A stretch of 64,000 bases of DNA from an uncultured bacterium (GCA_938024995.1 CALJDU010000043.1:1-64000); one strand, 5' to 3'; positions 1 to 9,047 are shown, counted from the first letter of the stretch. The notes: generated by a model not told the origin, from the sequence alone. Translations and numbers: made by a program.

Positions 1-16
1 ACCTCGCTTGACGAAT

Positions 17-46
17 CTTGCGGAGTTTAAACTTGCGGAGTTTAAA
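17..46. repeat. 15-bp perfect tandem duplication
   Basis: The unit CTTGCGGAGTTTAAA occurs twice in immediate succession (17-31 and 32-46). It is intergenic, and no role can be assigned from sequence. Confidence 0.85.
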
Positions 47-213
47 TAGTTGACGGCCGCGACGTACCCCCCCCCACGTCCTTCCCTCCTACCTACTGCA
101 CAGTCGGTGCCAACCCGTTCTCAGCCCAAGGGAGCCATAAACCCCTACGAAATCACCCCTAAGAGTTGGTGATAGCGGAATCGTCGTTCGATTTTGCAAT
201 ATCGGGGTTCATA

Positions 214-240
214 AGCGAAAGCGTAAATGCTGCTTTCGCT
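214..240 (-). terminator. Hairpin downstream of the vWFA lipoprotein gene
   Basis: A perfect 9-bp stem, AGCGAAAGC (214-222) with GCTTTCGCT (232-240), encloses a 9-nt loop. It lies 19 bp beyond the stop codon of the minus-strand gene at 259. No real T-tract follows on the minus strand, so a terminator or a 3'-end stabilising hairpin are both possible. Confidence 0.45.
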
Positions 241-258
241 AAGCTCGAACGACCCTGA

Positions 259-1749
259 CTAGCGACAGCGCCCTGCCAGCCGTGCGGACACCTGGGAGAG
301 AATTCCGCTGACAACGGCCTGGAAGTTGTCTTGGCAGAGCGACTGAAGACTAATCGCCGCGCCTCGCTCGCTGACCTCCTGGGCGGTCCGCACGAGTCGC
401 GTTGGGGGAAACGCGATGTTGCCGTCACGGATGCACGACGGCACGAGGCTCCGGCCGTCGGGGTCCACTCGTTCCGCCATCCGTGAGTCGGAGAGGATCT
501 CGTCGGGCGATGCACCAGCGAGGTCCGTCGGGATTCCGCCGATCAGACTGAAGACCAGCTTCCGGGGATCTTCACGGGTCGCGAGCAGACCATCCGCGTA
601 GCGGTCAATGCCGTGGAGCGCGTCTGGGTTTGCGAAGCAGCGAAGGTTGAGCTCGCCGGGGTAGCGGACCGAAGCGCGGTTGAAGATGTCCGGGTCGCTC
701 GCCGAACAGTCGTTTTCGTCCGTGATGGCGACCACCGCGAGCACCGAGTCGTCGCGCACTAGACCGCTGTTCGCTCCGTCCGCGTGACCGACCGTAGAGA
801 ACGAGAAGCGTGTGTCCGAGGAAGACGGCGTGACCGCTTTCAAGATCGCGTCGAGCTGTTGTTCGAAGCCGCACCCGTTGATGCCCATCGTCGCGACGCA
901 GCTCACGTCTTGCGCGAAGCTCGCGGCGTCGTCTCCTTCGGTGAACGACTGGACGCCAGGGTAGGTCGCGTCGCAACCGGAGAGGGCCGGGTTGCCCATC
1001 GTGCGGACCACTCCGTCGTCACCGAACATCGCGTCGTCACAGGTCTCCAAGGAAAAGCCTCCGGAGCCCATGTCCGATGAAACGGAGCCGATCTGCAGGC
1101 TGCGGACGGCCGGGAAGTCCTGCACGCCGTCGCCGTCCACGTCACCGGTCGCGAGCGCCTCGACAAACCGAGGGAGCTCCGCGGCGAGCGCTTCTTGCTC
1201 TGCTTGCATCGAGTTGGAGTTGTCGACCATCAGCAAGACGTCGAGGTCGGCCGTCGCGCGCCCGCAACAGTTGTCCCCGCTACACGCGGTACCGACAAAC
1301 GCGCGGCTGAAGTGATTGGTGCTCGCGAAGGCGATTCCGCGCTCGGTTCGCGTGGTCAGCGCGCCGTAGGCCTCTTGCCCTTCGAGCGTCAAGAAGACGG
1401 TCGCGACGTCCGGGTCACCCTCGAAAGGAATCTCGATCTGAACCGGTCGCTCAAAGACGAGCCCTTCGGGTTCATAGCGGATCACCGGCGAGTAGGCGGT
1501 GAAGCCGTTCGGGGTCTCTTCTTCCGAGACGGTCACGGTGACCTCGGTCCCGTCCGGAACAGCACCGCTCGGGATCACGACCGCGAGGTCACCAACCGCC
1601 AAGGTTCCCCCTTCGCTCCCGAAGACCGCGCTCTCGATGGTCCCGACGTCAGGAATGATCGGGTCCTCGTCGAGCGGATGTGTCGTGGTGCACGCGACGG
1701 TGCCGAGCAGCAAAACCGAGAAGAGAAGAGAATCACGAAAGAGCGGCAT
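259..1749 (-). CDS. Lipoprotein with a von Willebrand factor A-like domain
   Basis: This 496-residue protein has a type II signal peptide ending at Cys20 (LLGTVAC). Residues about 38-120 resemble the beta-rich ZU5/Ig-like modules of surface proteins. A vWFA-like domain follows, with a MIDAS motif DNSNS (DxSxS) at 176-180, so metal-dependent adhesion or ligand binding on the outer membrane is the family-based expectation. Several cysteines (CSGDNCC) separate the modules. The ATG is preceded by AGGAGG at 1755-1760, and that site overlaps the TAG of the upstream transporter gene, so the two genes are probably co-transcribed. The ligand is unknown. Confidence 0.75.
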   Translation of the reverse strand: MPLFRDSLLFSVLLLGTVACTTTHPLDEDPIIPDVGTIESAVFGSEGGTLAVGDLAVVIPSGAVPDGTEVTVTVSEEETPNGFTAYSPVIRYEPEGLVFERPVQIEIPFEGDPDVATVFLTLEGQEAYGALTTRTERGIAFASTNHFSRAFVGTACSGDNCCGRATADLDVLLMVDNSNSMQAEQEALAAELPRFVEALATGDVDGDGVQDFPAVRSLQIGSVSSDMGSGGFSLETCDDAMFGDDGVVRTMGNPALSGCDATYPGVQSFTEGDDAASFAQDVSCVATMGINGCGFEQQLDAILKAVTPSSSDTRFSFSTVGHADGANSGLVRDDSVLAVVAITDENDCSASDPDIFNRASVRYPGELNLRCFANPDALHGIDRYADGLLATREDPRKLVFSLIGGIPTDLAGASPDEILSDSRMAERVDPDGRSLVPSCIRDGNIAFPPTRLVRTAQEVSERGAAISLQSLCQDNFQAVVSGILSQVSARLAGRCR

Positions 1750-1758
1750 ACGAACCTC

Positions 1759-2676
1759 CTAGCGTGAGTCGTCGTCCGCCGCTTCGTTTTCCAAGCCGCC
1801 CGTCGGATTTCTCCGAATGAGCAAAAAGATCCCGATAAACACCGCGATCGCGGACGTCACCAACCGGCCCGAGAGCGCTTCGCCGAGGACCCAGACCGCG
1901 AGGCAAGCGCCCACCAAGGGCTGCAGGTAGATGAAGCCGGCGACCGTCGAGGAGCGAGCGCGCCGCAGCGCCCAGGCGTTCGCGAGGTACGTGAACACGG
2001 TCGGCACGAGCACGACGTAGGCGACGCCCAAGACGATGTCTTGGCTGAAGCTCGCGCCGCGGAGCTCCGCGAAGCCAAAAGGCGCGGCCACGAGCGCCGC
2101 TGCGGGGAACCCGATGCCGACGATCGCCTTCGCGCTGTAGCGCTGGGCATAACGCCGCACCAGCACCAAGTAGATCGCGTACGAGAGCGCGTTGGCGACG
2201 ATCATCATGTCGCCGAGCAAGGTCTCGCGTGACGCGTTGGCGCCCGCGCCGACCAAGTAGACGACCCCGCAGAACGCGATCAGGACCCCGGCGCCTCCGC
2301 GGAACGACACCTTCTCGCGGCGGGTGAGGATCGCGACGATGAACGTGAAGACGGGAATGGTGGTGACCAAGACGGTCGCGTTCACCGCGTTCGTTCGCGA
2401 GAGCCCGCCCAAGAACAGGAGCTGGTTCGCGGCCATCCCGAGCAAGCCGCACCCCGCGATCGCGAAGCGGTCTCTCCACGGGATCGCCGCGACTTCACGA
2501 CGCGCGAGCCAAGCGAAGATCGCGCCGGCGCCGAGCAACCGGATCGCGGCCAACCCATAGGCGCCCACCGCAGGGATCACGAGCTTGGCCGAGACCGGAA
2601 GCGTCCCGAACGCGACCTGCACCGCGATCAACGTCGCGAACACCCGTGAGCTCTCGCGCGTCGTTGAGGAGTCCAT
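1759..2676 (-). CDS. EamA/DMT-family transporter
   Basis: A 305-residue, strongly hydrophobic inner-membrane protein with about ten transmembrane helices arranged as two EamA repeats. It carries the family features of a helix-breaking Pro/Gly-rich start, a conserved NA...LLxxxP pattern and charged inter-helix loops. Members export or import small metabolites; the substrate cannot be read from sequence. I chose the ATG at 2676 (MDSSTTRES) because the longer frame upstream is Cys/Arg-rich and lacks membrane character. The stop lies 9 bp before the next minus-strand gene. The C-terminus is short and hydrophilic. Confidence 0.8.
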   Translation of the reverse strand: MDSSTTRESSRVFATLIAVQVAFGTLPVSAKLVIPAVGAYGLAAIRLLGAGAIFAWLARREVAAIPWRDRFAIAGCGLLGMAANQLLFLGGLSRTNAVNATVLVTTIPVFTFIVAILTRREKVSFRGGAGVLIAFCGVVYLVGAGANASRETLLGDMMIVANALSYAIYLVLVRRYAQRYSAKAIVGIGFPAAALVAAPFGFAELRGASFSQDIVLGVAYVVLVPTVFTYLANAWALRRARSSTVAGFIYLQPLVGACLAVWVLGEALSGRLVTSAIAVFIGIFLLIRRNPTGGLENEAADDDSR

Positions 2677-2825
2677 GCTTGGCGTCGCGTCGCCGCGAGC
2701 GTCGCACTTGTAGCAGGACCCGCGCCCATGTGTTGCGCAAAGCCGGCTCACGCCGCGAAGCGGTCTCGTGAATGTGCGCGCGACGCCTTGGCAGGGCCGG
2801 CGGACGCGGTTTACATGAGCGCCGC

Positions 2826-3851
2826 ATGCACCCGATCCTCTTTGAGATCCCAACGCCTTGGGGCGACCTCCCGATTTACTCCTACGGCGTGATGCTCGGT
2901 ACCAGCCTCTTGGTCGCTTGGTATTTCCTCATGCACTACGGCGTGAAGATCGAGCGGATGAGCCGTGAGCTGATGGGCAACACGTTCATCATCACCGCGA
3001 TCAGCGCGATCGTCGGCGCGCGCCTGCTCTATGTCTTCACGAACATCGGCGACTTCCAGAGCTTCGGGAAATGGTTTCAGATCCGCGAAGGCGGCCTCGT
3101 CGCGTACGGTGGCTTCTTGGGCGGGTTCCTCGGGAGCTACGTCTACCTCAAGCTGATCAAGAAGGTGCCGCTCTTACCGTGGACCGATCTCGCGGCGCCC
3201 ACGCTCGGGAGCGGTCTCGCGATCACGCGCATCGGCTGTTGGCTCTATGGCTGCGATTACGGGCGTCCGCTCGAAGAGGGCGCGCCCGGTTTCCTCACGA
3301 ACCTCGGCACGTTCCCGAAGTGGGATCTCGAGGACCTCAACGGCTCCCCGGCCTACGCCCACCACATGCGCGAGTACGCCGATCGGATGGGCGAAGACGC
3401 GACCGCCTCGCTCCCGGTGCACCCCACGCAGATCTACGAATCGGTCGCGGGTGTCGCGCTCTTCTTCTTCGCCTTCTACCTCCTCACGCACCGCAAGTTC
3501 CGCGGCCAGGTCGTCCTCGCGGTCACCATCGCGTATGGCGTGATCCGCTTTGGTTTGGAGTACGTCCGCGACGATCCCGAGCGAGGCGGCGCGTTCGGTT
3601 TCTCGACCTCGCAGCTCGTCTCGATGTTGCTTGTGCCCCTTTGCGTCTTCGCTTACGTCGAGCTCCGCAAGCGCGGCGAGGGGGCCCCGCTCCCGGCCCA
3701 CGCACGCGAGCCAGAACCGGACTCGCCAAAGCGCGGCGCTGACCCCAAGCCCGAGCCGGGCGCGAAGACCGCGGGTTCCTCGTCAAAAAGGTCCTCGGGT
3801 GCTTCGTCTTCCAAGCCCCTCAAGAAGAAAAAGAAGAAGAAGCGTAAGTGA
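2826..3851 (+). CDS. lgt: Prolipoprotein diacylglyceryl transferase
   Basis: Lgt transfers diacylglycerol from phosphatidylglycerol to the lipobox cysteine of prelipoproteins in the inner membrane. The 341-residue protein starts MHPILFEIPT and has about seven membrane helices. It shows the Lgt signatures GGLVAYGG (89-96), RIGCWLYGCDYGRP (from 135), HPTQIYE (199-205) and RFGLEYVRDDPERGG (from 241). The position that is His in E. coli (HGG) is Tyr here. A hydrophilic tail of about 60 residues ending in a run of lysines extends past the usual family end. The stop overlaps the GTG of the next gene by 4 nt. The many lipoproteins in this window would be its substrates. Confidence 0.93.
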   Translation: MHPILFEIPTPWGDLPIYSYGVMLGTSLLVAWYFLMHYGVKIERMSRELMGNTFIITAISAIVGARLLYVFTNIGDFQSFGKWFQIREGGLVAYGGFLGGFLGSYVYLKLIKKVPLLPWTDLAAPTLGSGLAITRIGCWLYGCDYGRPLEEGAPGFLTNLGTFPKWDLEDLNGSPAYAHHMREYADRMGEDATASLPVHPTQIYESVAGVALFFFAFYLLTHRKFRGQVVLAVTIAYGVIRFGLEYVRDDPERGGAFGFSTSQLVSMLLVPLCVFAYVELRKRGEGAPLPAHAREPEPDSPKRGADPKPEPGAKTAGSSSKRSSGASSSKPLKKKKKKKRK

Positions 3852-4282
3852 GCAGCGACGAACCAGACTCGCGTCCCCCCGAGCGGCACGACGGCCCGGC
3901 CCGGACCTCCCCGTACCCGATCAGTCGGCTCGCGCCGGCCTTTGATCTGGTCGACGTGGCGCAACAGATTCAAGAGGCGGATGAGAAGCTCGGGATCGCG
4001 ACGAGCTCCAAGCTCAAAGAGATCGCGGCGCAGATCAAGGCGCTCCAAGAGCGCGCGCGCGAGGTGATGGAAGAGACGCAGCGTGATCTTCAGCTGCACC
4101 GCGCCCGCTGCGCGTTCAAGCGCAAGGTCGGCCACGTGTACTGTCTCTACGAGGACGAGCAGGGCACGTACTTCTCGATGCTCTCGCCCGCCGATTGGAA
4201 CGACGCGCCGCCGCACACGTTCTTGGGGACGTACCGGCTCGAGATCGATCAGTCGTTCACGAAGCTCGACGGCGACGAGTGA
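3848..4282 (+). CDS. DUF2452-type protein
   Basis: A 144-residue soluble protein starting at GTG 3848, whose first bases overlap the lgt stop (GTGA), which indicates translational coupling. The N-terminus is disordered and Pro/Asp-rich. A PYPxSxLAP motif and a predicted coiled coil (about 40-80) follow, then GHVYCLYEDEQGTYFSMLSP, which I recognise as the conserved block of DUF2452. The function of the family is unknown. No signal peptide or membrane segment is present, so it should act in the cytoplasm. Confidence 0.8.
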   Translation: MSSDEPDSRPPERHDGPARTSPYPISRLAPAFDLVDVAQQIQEADEKLGIATSSKLKEIAAQIKALQERAREVMEETQRDLQLHRARCAFKRKVGHVYCLYEDEQGTYFSMLSPADWNDAPPHTFLGTYRLEIDQSFTKLDGDE

Positions 4283-4332
4283 CGTGATCCGTTGAGCGCC
4301 ACGGCGTCTTCGAAGAGAGAACGAGCAGCCGG

Positions 4333-5577
4333 CTAGCCCAGCAGCGCGCGGGCGATCTGGCTGACCTGAATCTCGTCCGTGCCGCCAAAGATCTGCAAGA
4401 CCTTCGCGTCGCGCGCGAGCTGCTCGACTTGATACTCGGACATGTAGCCGTTGCCGCCGAAGAGCTGGACCGCTTCGAGCGCGACTTCGGTGGCCGCTTG
4501 CGCGCTGTAGAGCTTGCACGCGCTCGCTTCCGCCAGCGTCATCTCGCGTCCGTAACCGGCCAGCTCGATTTGCCGGTAGACCAGGTTCTGCAGGTTCATG
4601 CGCGCGACCTCCATCTTCGCGAGCTTGAGCTGCACGAGCTGAAACTCGCCGATCGCTTTTCCGAACTGGACGCGGGTCTTGGCGTAGTCGACGCAAAGCG
4701 TGAGGCACTGCTCCACGATCCCGAGCGCCATCGCGGCCACGCCCATGCGCTCGGACGAGAACGTGCCCTTTGCTGCAGAGCGCGCGCCGCCTGACTTGAG
4801 ACTCTCAACGCCGCCGATCAGGCGATCGGCTTCGACGCGTACATCGCTCAAGAAGAGCTCTCCGGTCGGCGAGCTGTGTAAGCCCATCTTGCGAAGCGGC
4901 TTGCTCTGATCGAGACCCGCCATGCCCTTGTCCAAGATGAAGGAAACGATCTGGCGCTCCTCCGGCGCGTTCCCCTCGTCGAGCTTGCAGATGAAGATGA
5001 TCGTGTCCGCGTACGGACCGTTCGTGATGAAGGTCTTGCTGCCGTTGAGCACAAATCCATCAAAGTCATCTTCGGTCACGCGCCGCGCGGTGCTCTTCAT
5101 TGACCCAAAGGCGTCGCTGCCCGAGCTCGGCTCGGTGATCGCCCACGCGCCGATCTTCTCCAGCGTGAGCAGCGGCGGCACGAAGCGCTCCTTTTGAACG
5201 AGCGTCCCGCGCCGCATGATCGCGCTCACGGTCAGGCCCATGCTCACGCCGAGCGCGGTGATCAAGCCGGGCGAGTACTTGCAGATCTCGATCACGGGGA
5301 GCCAACGGATCGCGGCCTCGTCTGCTTTGTGCTCGCGAAACTTCCCGTCGGGTTTGCGCTTCTCACGCGTCTCGCCGGACTTCTCGCGCGCGATGTCTTT
5401 CTGAAACTTCGCGAGGCCCATGTCGCCGATCCCAAAGGTCGCGTTCATCTTGCGAAGGATCGCGTACGGCGCGAGGTCACCCAGCTCCAGCGCCTCGCGA
5501 TGTGGCGCGATCTCGGTCTTCACGAACTGCCGCACCATCGCGCGGATCTGCTTGTGCTGCTCGCTCCACTCAATCAT
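4333..5577 (-). CDS. Acyl-CoA dehydrogenase family protein
   Basis: A 414-residue FAD enzyme that would oxidise an acyl-CoA to the 2-enoyl-CoA and pass electrons to ETF. It shows the family order: N-terminal helical domain, beta domain with the WAITEPSSGSDA flavin/substrate block and GSKTFITNGPYAD, and a C-terminal helical domain with LFGGNGYMSEYQVEQLARD and QIFGGTDEIQ. At the usual catalytic-base site of medium-chain enzymes (the Glu of YEGT) there is Gly, so the base may lie on another helix as in isovaleryl-CoA dehydrogenases. A charged insertion of about 35 residues sits near residues 60-95. It appears monocistronic, and the substrate is unknown. Confidence 0.88.
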   Translation of the reverse strand: MIEWSEQHKQIRAMVRQFVKTEIAPHREALELGDLAPYAILRKMNATFGIGDMGLAKFQKDIAREKSGETREKRKPDGKFREHKADEAAIRWLPVIEICKYSPGLITALGVSMGLTVSAIMRRGTLVQKERFVPPLLTLEKIGAWAITEPSSGSDAFGSMKSTARRVTEDDFDGFVLNGSKTFITNGPYADTIIFICKLDEGNAPEERQIVSFILDKGMAGLDQSKPLRKMGLHSSPTGELFLSDVRVEADRLIGGVESLKSGGARSAAKGTFSSERMGVAAMALGIVEQCLTLCVDYAKTRVQFGKAIGEFQLVQLKLAKMEVARMNLQNLVYRQIELAGYGREMTLAEASACKLYSAQAATEVALEAVQLFGGNGYMSEYQVEQLARDAKVLQIFGGTDEIQVSQIARALLG

Positions 5578-5668
5578 GCGGAAACTGTATCGCAGGAATC
5601 AGCGAGCCGGCGGTACCTGCCCACGCTGGATCGAGCTTGTGTGTCACGTTTTCGCGCGACGTGGCTAC

Positions 5669-6743
5669 ATGAAGGACATGCGGCTCTCTCTCGCCATTTT
5701 CGGTTCGTGCCTGCTGATATTCTTTGTTTCCGCACCTGCGGCGCCATCGCCGCGAGTTCTCCGCAGCGCTCCGGAACCCGCGGCTGAGCGTCTATGCGGA
5801 AACGATATTTTCGTGGGCTTGCGGGTCCACCCCCCGAACGGCCGAATCCGCGCCACGCGAGCGCACGACGCACACACCGAGGCAAGATCCTGAGGCGACA
5901 CCGTCTCAGGAAACGCGAGATGTCGACGCGCCGCGAGCGGTCAGCGAGACGCCGGAGCCAGCTTGCCCAGAGTATGTCGCCGTGCGTGCGCTTCTTCCGT
6001 GTGGACCGCAGTGTGTCGCCGCCGACGGTCGCTGCCGGGTCCCGGAGACCGCGTGCGAACGCGTCGCCCCGCGTACCGCGACGCGCGGCCTACCCGTGAT
6101 GGACTTTCGGCGAGGTGATCCCTGCGCGGCAGAAGATCCTCGCTGTGCGTTCGAGCCGGTCGAGCGCAAGTGCGTCGCGTTCGTGCCGGTCGAGGAGTGC
6201 GGGGCGTCGCCGAGCGAGATGAACGTCCAATGCATGCATCCCGACCAGCCCGCGCTGACGTGCGAAGACGTTGAGACCGATACGCACTGGGAATGCAAAG
6301 GACCCGCTCCGTACTGCGGTGGTCACCCGCAGATGAGAGAACCGTACGGCTCGTTCAGTGTGTGGTGGAGCGGGCAACCGAACGTCGACACAAACGGCTG
6401 CCCGCGCGAAATTCAGATCGGTGCGCGCTGCTCGGTTCGAGGTACCCAGTGCCCGCTCAGCTGCCTTGCCGGAGCCGAGTGCAAACGAGGGCGCTGGCGC
6501 TCGTACCCCATTCCGCCGCGACCCCAGCGACGTCGCAAAGCAGGCCAAGGCATCTATCGCGTTTTCAGAGTTCGACGGCGACGCGCGACAACGCGTTGCG
6601 AACGAGTCCGCCGACGTGCTCGAGCACAGCGTCGGACGCAAACCAGTATCTCGTCGGCGCGCGGTAGCACTGAGCGAAGCGAACGTTTTGGGGTGAATCC
6701 GCCAAAGGCGGAGAGGGGTCTTCGAAAGAAAGACCCCTATTAA
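5669..6743 (+). pseudogene. Frameshifted cysteine-rich secreted protein
   Basis: ATG 5669 opens a clear Sec signal peptide (MKDMRLSLAIFGS...) in one frame, but that frame stops at 5893. A different frame, open from 5724, then encodes a cysteine-rich body of about 200 residues (CPEYVAVRALLPCGPQC, VPETACERV, YCGGHPQM, CPLSCLAGAECKRGRW). The switch point is best placed near the C6 run at 5830-5835. After about 6500 the second frame becomes implausibly Arg-rich, suggesting another shift before the stop at 6743. It may be a decaying gene, a phase-variable gene or an assembly error. No known family was recognised. Confidence 0.55.
6672..6738. repeat. Dispersed hairpin-bounded repeat, copy A
   Basis: The copy reads GAGCGAAGCGAACGTT, then a small palindrome TCCGCC-AAA-GGCGGA, then an 8-bp hairpin GGGGTCTT (6715-6722) / AAGACCCC (6730-6737). 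It ends two bases before the stop codon of the minus-strand gene at 6740, so on that strand the hairpin is the first structure after translation stops. Related copies lie near 7811, 54601 and 61311. Confidence 0.8.
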
Positions 6744-7750
6744 GAAAAGTGCAGCGTGTAGTCGAGCGAGTGCCCAATGCGCTTCGAGAACTGGCGGACG
6801 CTCTTGGCCGCCATGCGCTCGCTCAGCGGAACCGGGATCAAGGTCGGCAAGTAGGCCGCGAGCGACGGGCGCTCTCCCTTGAGGACGCGACGCATGCGGC
6901 TGGGCGGATCGTAGTCGACGTTCGCGAGGAGCCGGCCGTTGTCCTTGAGAAATGCGTAGAGCGCGCGGAAGAGGATGAACGAAGTGTCGTTCGCGTGCGT
7001 CTCCCAGTTCGCGACAGGCAGGAAGTCGATCAAGTGGATGAGCTGGTAGTTGAGCTGGATGAAGAAGTCTTCGCCGCTCAGCTTCATCGGCTCGTTGTTG
7101 ATGACCTGGTGGAAGTCGACCTCGCGCAGACACGCGAGCCGGCCGGCGTTCGCGTGCAGATCGCGGCGCAGCGGCAAATCGTAGAGCAAGCGGAGAACCG
7201 CGGGGAACGCCGCGATGTGACGGAACTCGAAGTCGGTGAGGTAGCCGCGGAGCGACGGAATCTTCTCCGCGCTCATCGCGAAGGTGTTGGTGCCGGTCCC
7301 GAGGATGGAGTGCAAGAGCGACACGATCGGGGACGCGGTCGGGAAGTGGTGCACGTTGTACTCAAAGCAGAAGTACAAGTGATCGAGGAATGAACCGTCG
7401 GCGTGCTCGACGTCGAAGTCGCACTCCTCGACGAGGAAGCGAAGCAGCGCGGGGTTGACCTCAGGGAGCGGGTGACCGTCGCGGGCGCCCGAGTACTCAC
7501 GCTCAATCTTCGCGGCAGCGTCGCTGCGCCAGTGCGGCTCTTTGCCGATGCGTGTCTTCATCACGAAGCGCGGGATGCCGCCCTCGAGCGTGTTGAAGAT
7601 GGTGCGATCCAAGTCGAAGTGCGGGATCGGTTTGACGTCGACTTTGCCTCGGTAGTCGATCGCGCGACCGCTCGCGATGGCGGCTTTGCGAAGAACGCTG
7701 GGATCGGGTCGCTCGGAGGCGACCTGCTTCGGGGTGGTCGTCGGGGTCAT
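6740..7750 (-). CDS. Conserved-looking protein of unknown function
   Basis: A 336-residue soluble protein from ATG 7750; a TTG seven codons upstream (7771) is the alternative. It has no signal peptide or membrane helix. It contains many aromatic and histidine residues (PHFDLDRTIFN, DHLYFCFEYNVHHFP, REVDFHQVINNEP, FILFRALYAFLKDNG), and the helical C-terminal half contains SRMRRVLKGERPS. I do not recognise the family. Composition and codon use match the neighbouring genes. Its stop abuts the hairpin of repeat copy A, and it diverges from the O-methyltransferase gene, with repeat copy B between them. Confidence 0.65.
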   Translation of the reverse strand: MTPTTTPKQVASERPDPSVLRKAAIASGRAIDYRGKVDVKPIPHFDLDRTIFNTLEGGIPRFVMKTRIGKEPHWRSDAAAKIEREYSGARDGHPLPEVNPALLRFLVEECDFDVEHADGSFLDHLYFCFEYNVHHFPTASPIVSLLHSILGTGTNTFAMSAEKIPSLRGYLTDFEFRHIAAFPAVLRLLYDLPLRRDLHANAGRLACLREVDFHQVINNEPMKLSGEDFFIQLNYQLIHLIDFLPVANWETHANDTSFILFRALYAFLKDNGRLLANVDYDPPSRMRRVLKGERPSLAAYLPTLIPVPLSERMAAKSVRQFSKRIGHSLDYTLHFS

Positions 7751-7810
7751 CGCTTGGGCGATAGCACGCAAGGTCCAAGTTGTCCGATCGACGCTGTGCG
7801 GTTTCTTTTA

Positions 7811-7877
7811 GGGGGCGATTCGCGCCCTTCTCCGCCTTTGGCGGATTCACCCATCGTTCGCTTCGCTCGGCTGCGCG
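7811..7877. repeat. Dispersed hairpin-bounded repeat, copy B (inverted)
   Basis: Read on the minus strand, this is GAGCGAAGCGAACG, GGTGAATCCGCC-AAA-GGCGGA, then a hairpin equivalent to GGGCG-CGAAT-CGCCC. The core matches copy A base for base over about 35 bp, but the terminal hairpin has a different self-complementary sequence. It ends 30 bp before the start of the O-methyltransferase. Confidence 0.78.
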
Positions 7878-7906
7878 CGGGTGGCGCCCCGTGTTACGTG
7901 AGCGTC

Positions 7907-8572
7907 ATGTCTTCGCGCACCATCGGTCTTCCGGAACACGTTCACGACTACGTTCTCGCGATGTCGCCCACCGAGCATCCCGAGCTCGCAGCGCTTCGGG
8001 CGGAGACGCAGACGATGTCGAACCGCAACATGCAGATCAGCCGTGAGCAAGGCGTCTTCATGGCGTGGCTCTGTTCTCTCATCGGCGCCAAGCAGACCAT
8101 CGAGGTGGGCGTCTTTACCGGCTACTCCTCGCTCGCGGTCGCGCTCGCCTTGCCCGACGACGGGCGCGTGGTCGCCTGCGACATCAGCGAGGAGTACACG
8201 AGCATCGGGAAACCGTTCTGGGAGCGCGCCGGTGTCAGCAGCAAGATCGACCTCCGCATCGCGCCGGCCGCGGACACCTTGGCGGCGCTTCGCGAAAGCG
8301 GCGAAGAGGGCTCCTTCGACTTCGCGTTCATCGACGCCGACAAAGCTGGCTACCCCGATTATCTGGAGCACTGTCTCGCCTTGGTAAGGGTCGGCGGCGT
8401 CGTCGCGGTCGACAACGTCTTGTGGAGCGGTTCGGTGGCGGACCCGACGGACCAAGAACCCTCAACCGTCGCGATTCGCGCGTTCAACGCGGACCTTTTG
8501 AAGCGCGAGGGCGTCGACTTCTGCATGGTCCCAATCAGCGACGGGCTCACCCTCGTCCGCCGCCTCCGCTAA
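7907..8572 (+). CDS. SAM-dependent O-methyltransferase (caffeoyl-CoA OMT type)
   Basis: A 221-residue class I methyltransferase of the Methyltransf_3 group, which O-methylates catechol-like or flavonoid-like substrates in a metal-dependent way. It shows motif I EVGVFTGYSSLAVALAL, the acidic D in VVACDIS, and the metal/catalytic blocks FIDADKAGYPDY and VDNVLWSGSV. ATG 7907 is chosen because the open frame upstream runs antisense to the gene at 6740-7750. It has no signal peptide. The substrate is unknown, and the gene stands alone between a repeat and a lipoprotein gene. Confidence 0.9.
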   Translation: MSSRTIGLPEHVHDYVLAMSPTEHPELAALRAETQTMSNRNMQISREQGVFMAWLCSLIGAKQTIEVGVFTGYSSLAVALALPDDGRVVACDISEEYTSIGKPFWERAGVSSKIDLRIAPAADTLAALRESGEEGSFDFAFIDADKAGYPDYLEHCLALVRVGGVVAVDNVLWSGSVADPTDQEPSTVAIRAFNADLLKREGVDFCMVPISDGLTLVRRLR

Positions 8573-8645
8573 CGGTACGGGACGAACGACGACCCTCGTC
8601 CGCGCTGAGGTTTGTTTGGGGGGCGCTTTTGTTTACCGTAGCGAA

Positions 8646-9047
8646 ATGAAGTCGATCGTCGTCGCGTTCGTGTTCGCGCTCTGTGCGCAGGTGCTGACCG
8701 GTTGTTGCTCGTGCCCCCAGGACACTGGCGTCAACTGGACCGTCGCGGATCAAGGTGGTGAGACACCGCAAGAGACCGCGCGTGAGACGACCCCGGTCGC
8801 ACCGCCCGCGGCCACGTCGACGCGGCGCACAGGGACCGGTGCGGTGGATCAAGCCGAAGCCGCCGAACTCGCGACCAACCACGCCTTCGCCGAAGGGCTC
8901 GATGTCGAGACCTACTCGGACATTGTCGTGACCAGCGGCGCCAACAGCAACTGGGTCGTGACCTTCAGCAAGCCACGCTCGCGTCGCTACTTCATCGTCA
9001 ACGTCAACCGCCAGACCCGCGAGACGCAGACCGGGGAGATCCGTTGA
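8646..9047 (+). CDS. Small lipoprotein of unknown function
   Basis: A 133-residue protein with a type II signal peptide (FALCAQVLTGC, Cys20), a Thr/Glu/Pro-rich linker to about residue 70, and a compact C-terminal domain. That domain has the pattern expected of a PepSY-like or cystatin-like alpha/beta fold (DQAEAAELATNHAFAEG, then WVVTFSKPRSRRYFIVNVN), but I cannot make a family assignment. It lies between the O-methyltransferase and dnaJ on the same strand, separated by gaps of about 60-70 bp. Confidence 0.68.
   Translation: MKSIVVAFVFALCAQVLTGCCSCPQDTGVNWTVADQGGETPQETARETTPVAPPAATSTRRTGTGAVDQAEAAELATNHAFAEGLDVETYSDIVVTSGANSNWVVTFSKPRSRRYFIVNVNRQTRETQTGEIR

Larger units (their letters stand above)
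1..258. other. Intergenic segment with no gene
   Basis: No convincing reading frame is visible before the vWFA lipoprotein stop at 259. The segment holds a 15-bp direct tandem repeat (17-46), a run of nine C residues at 67-75, and a strong hairpin (214-240). It is more AT-rich than the surrounding genes near its left edge. Confidence 0.6.
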
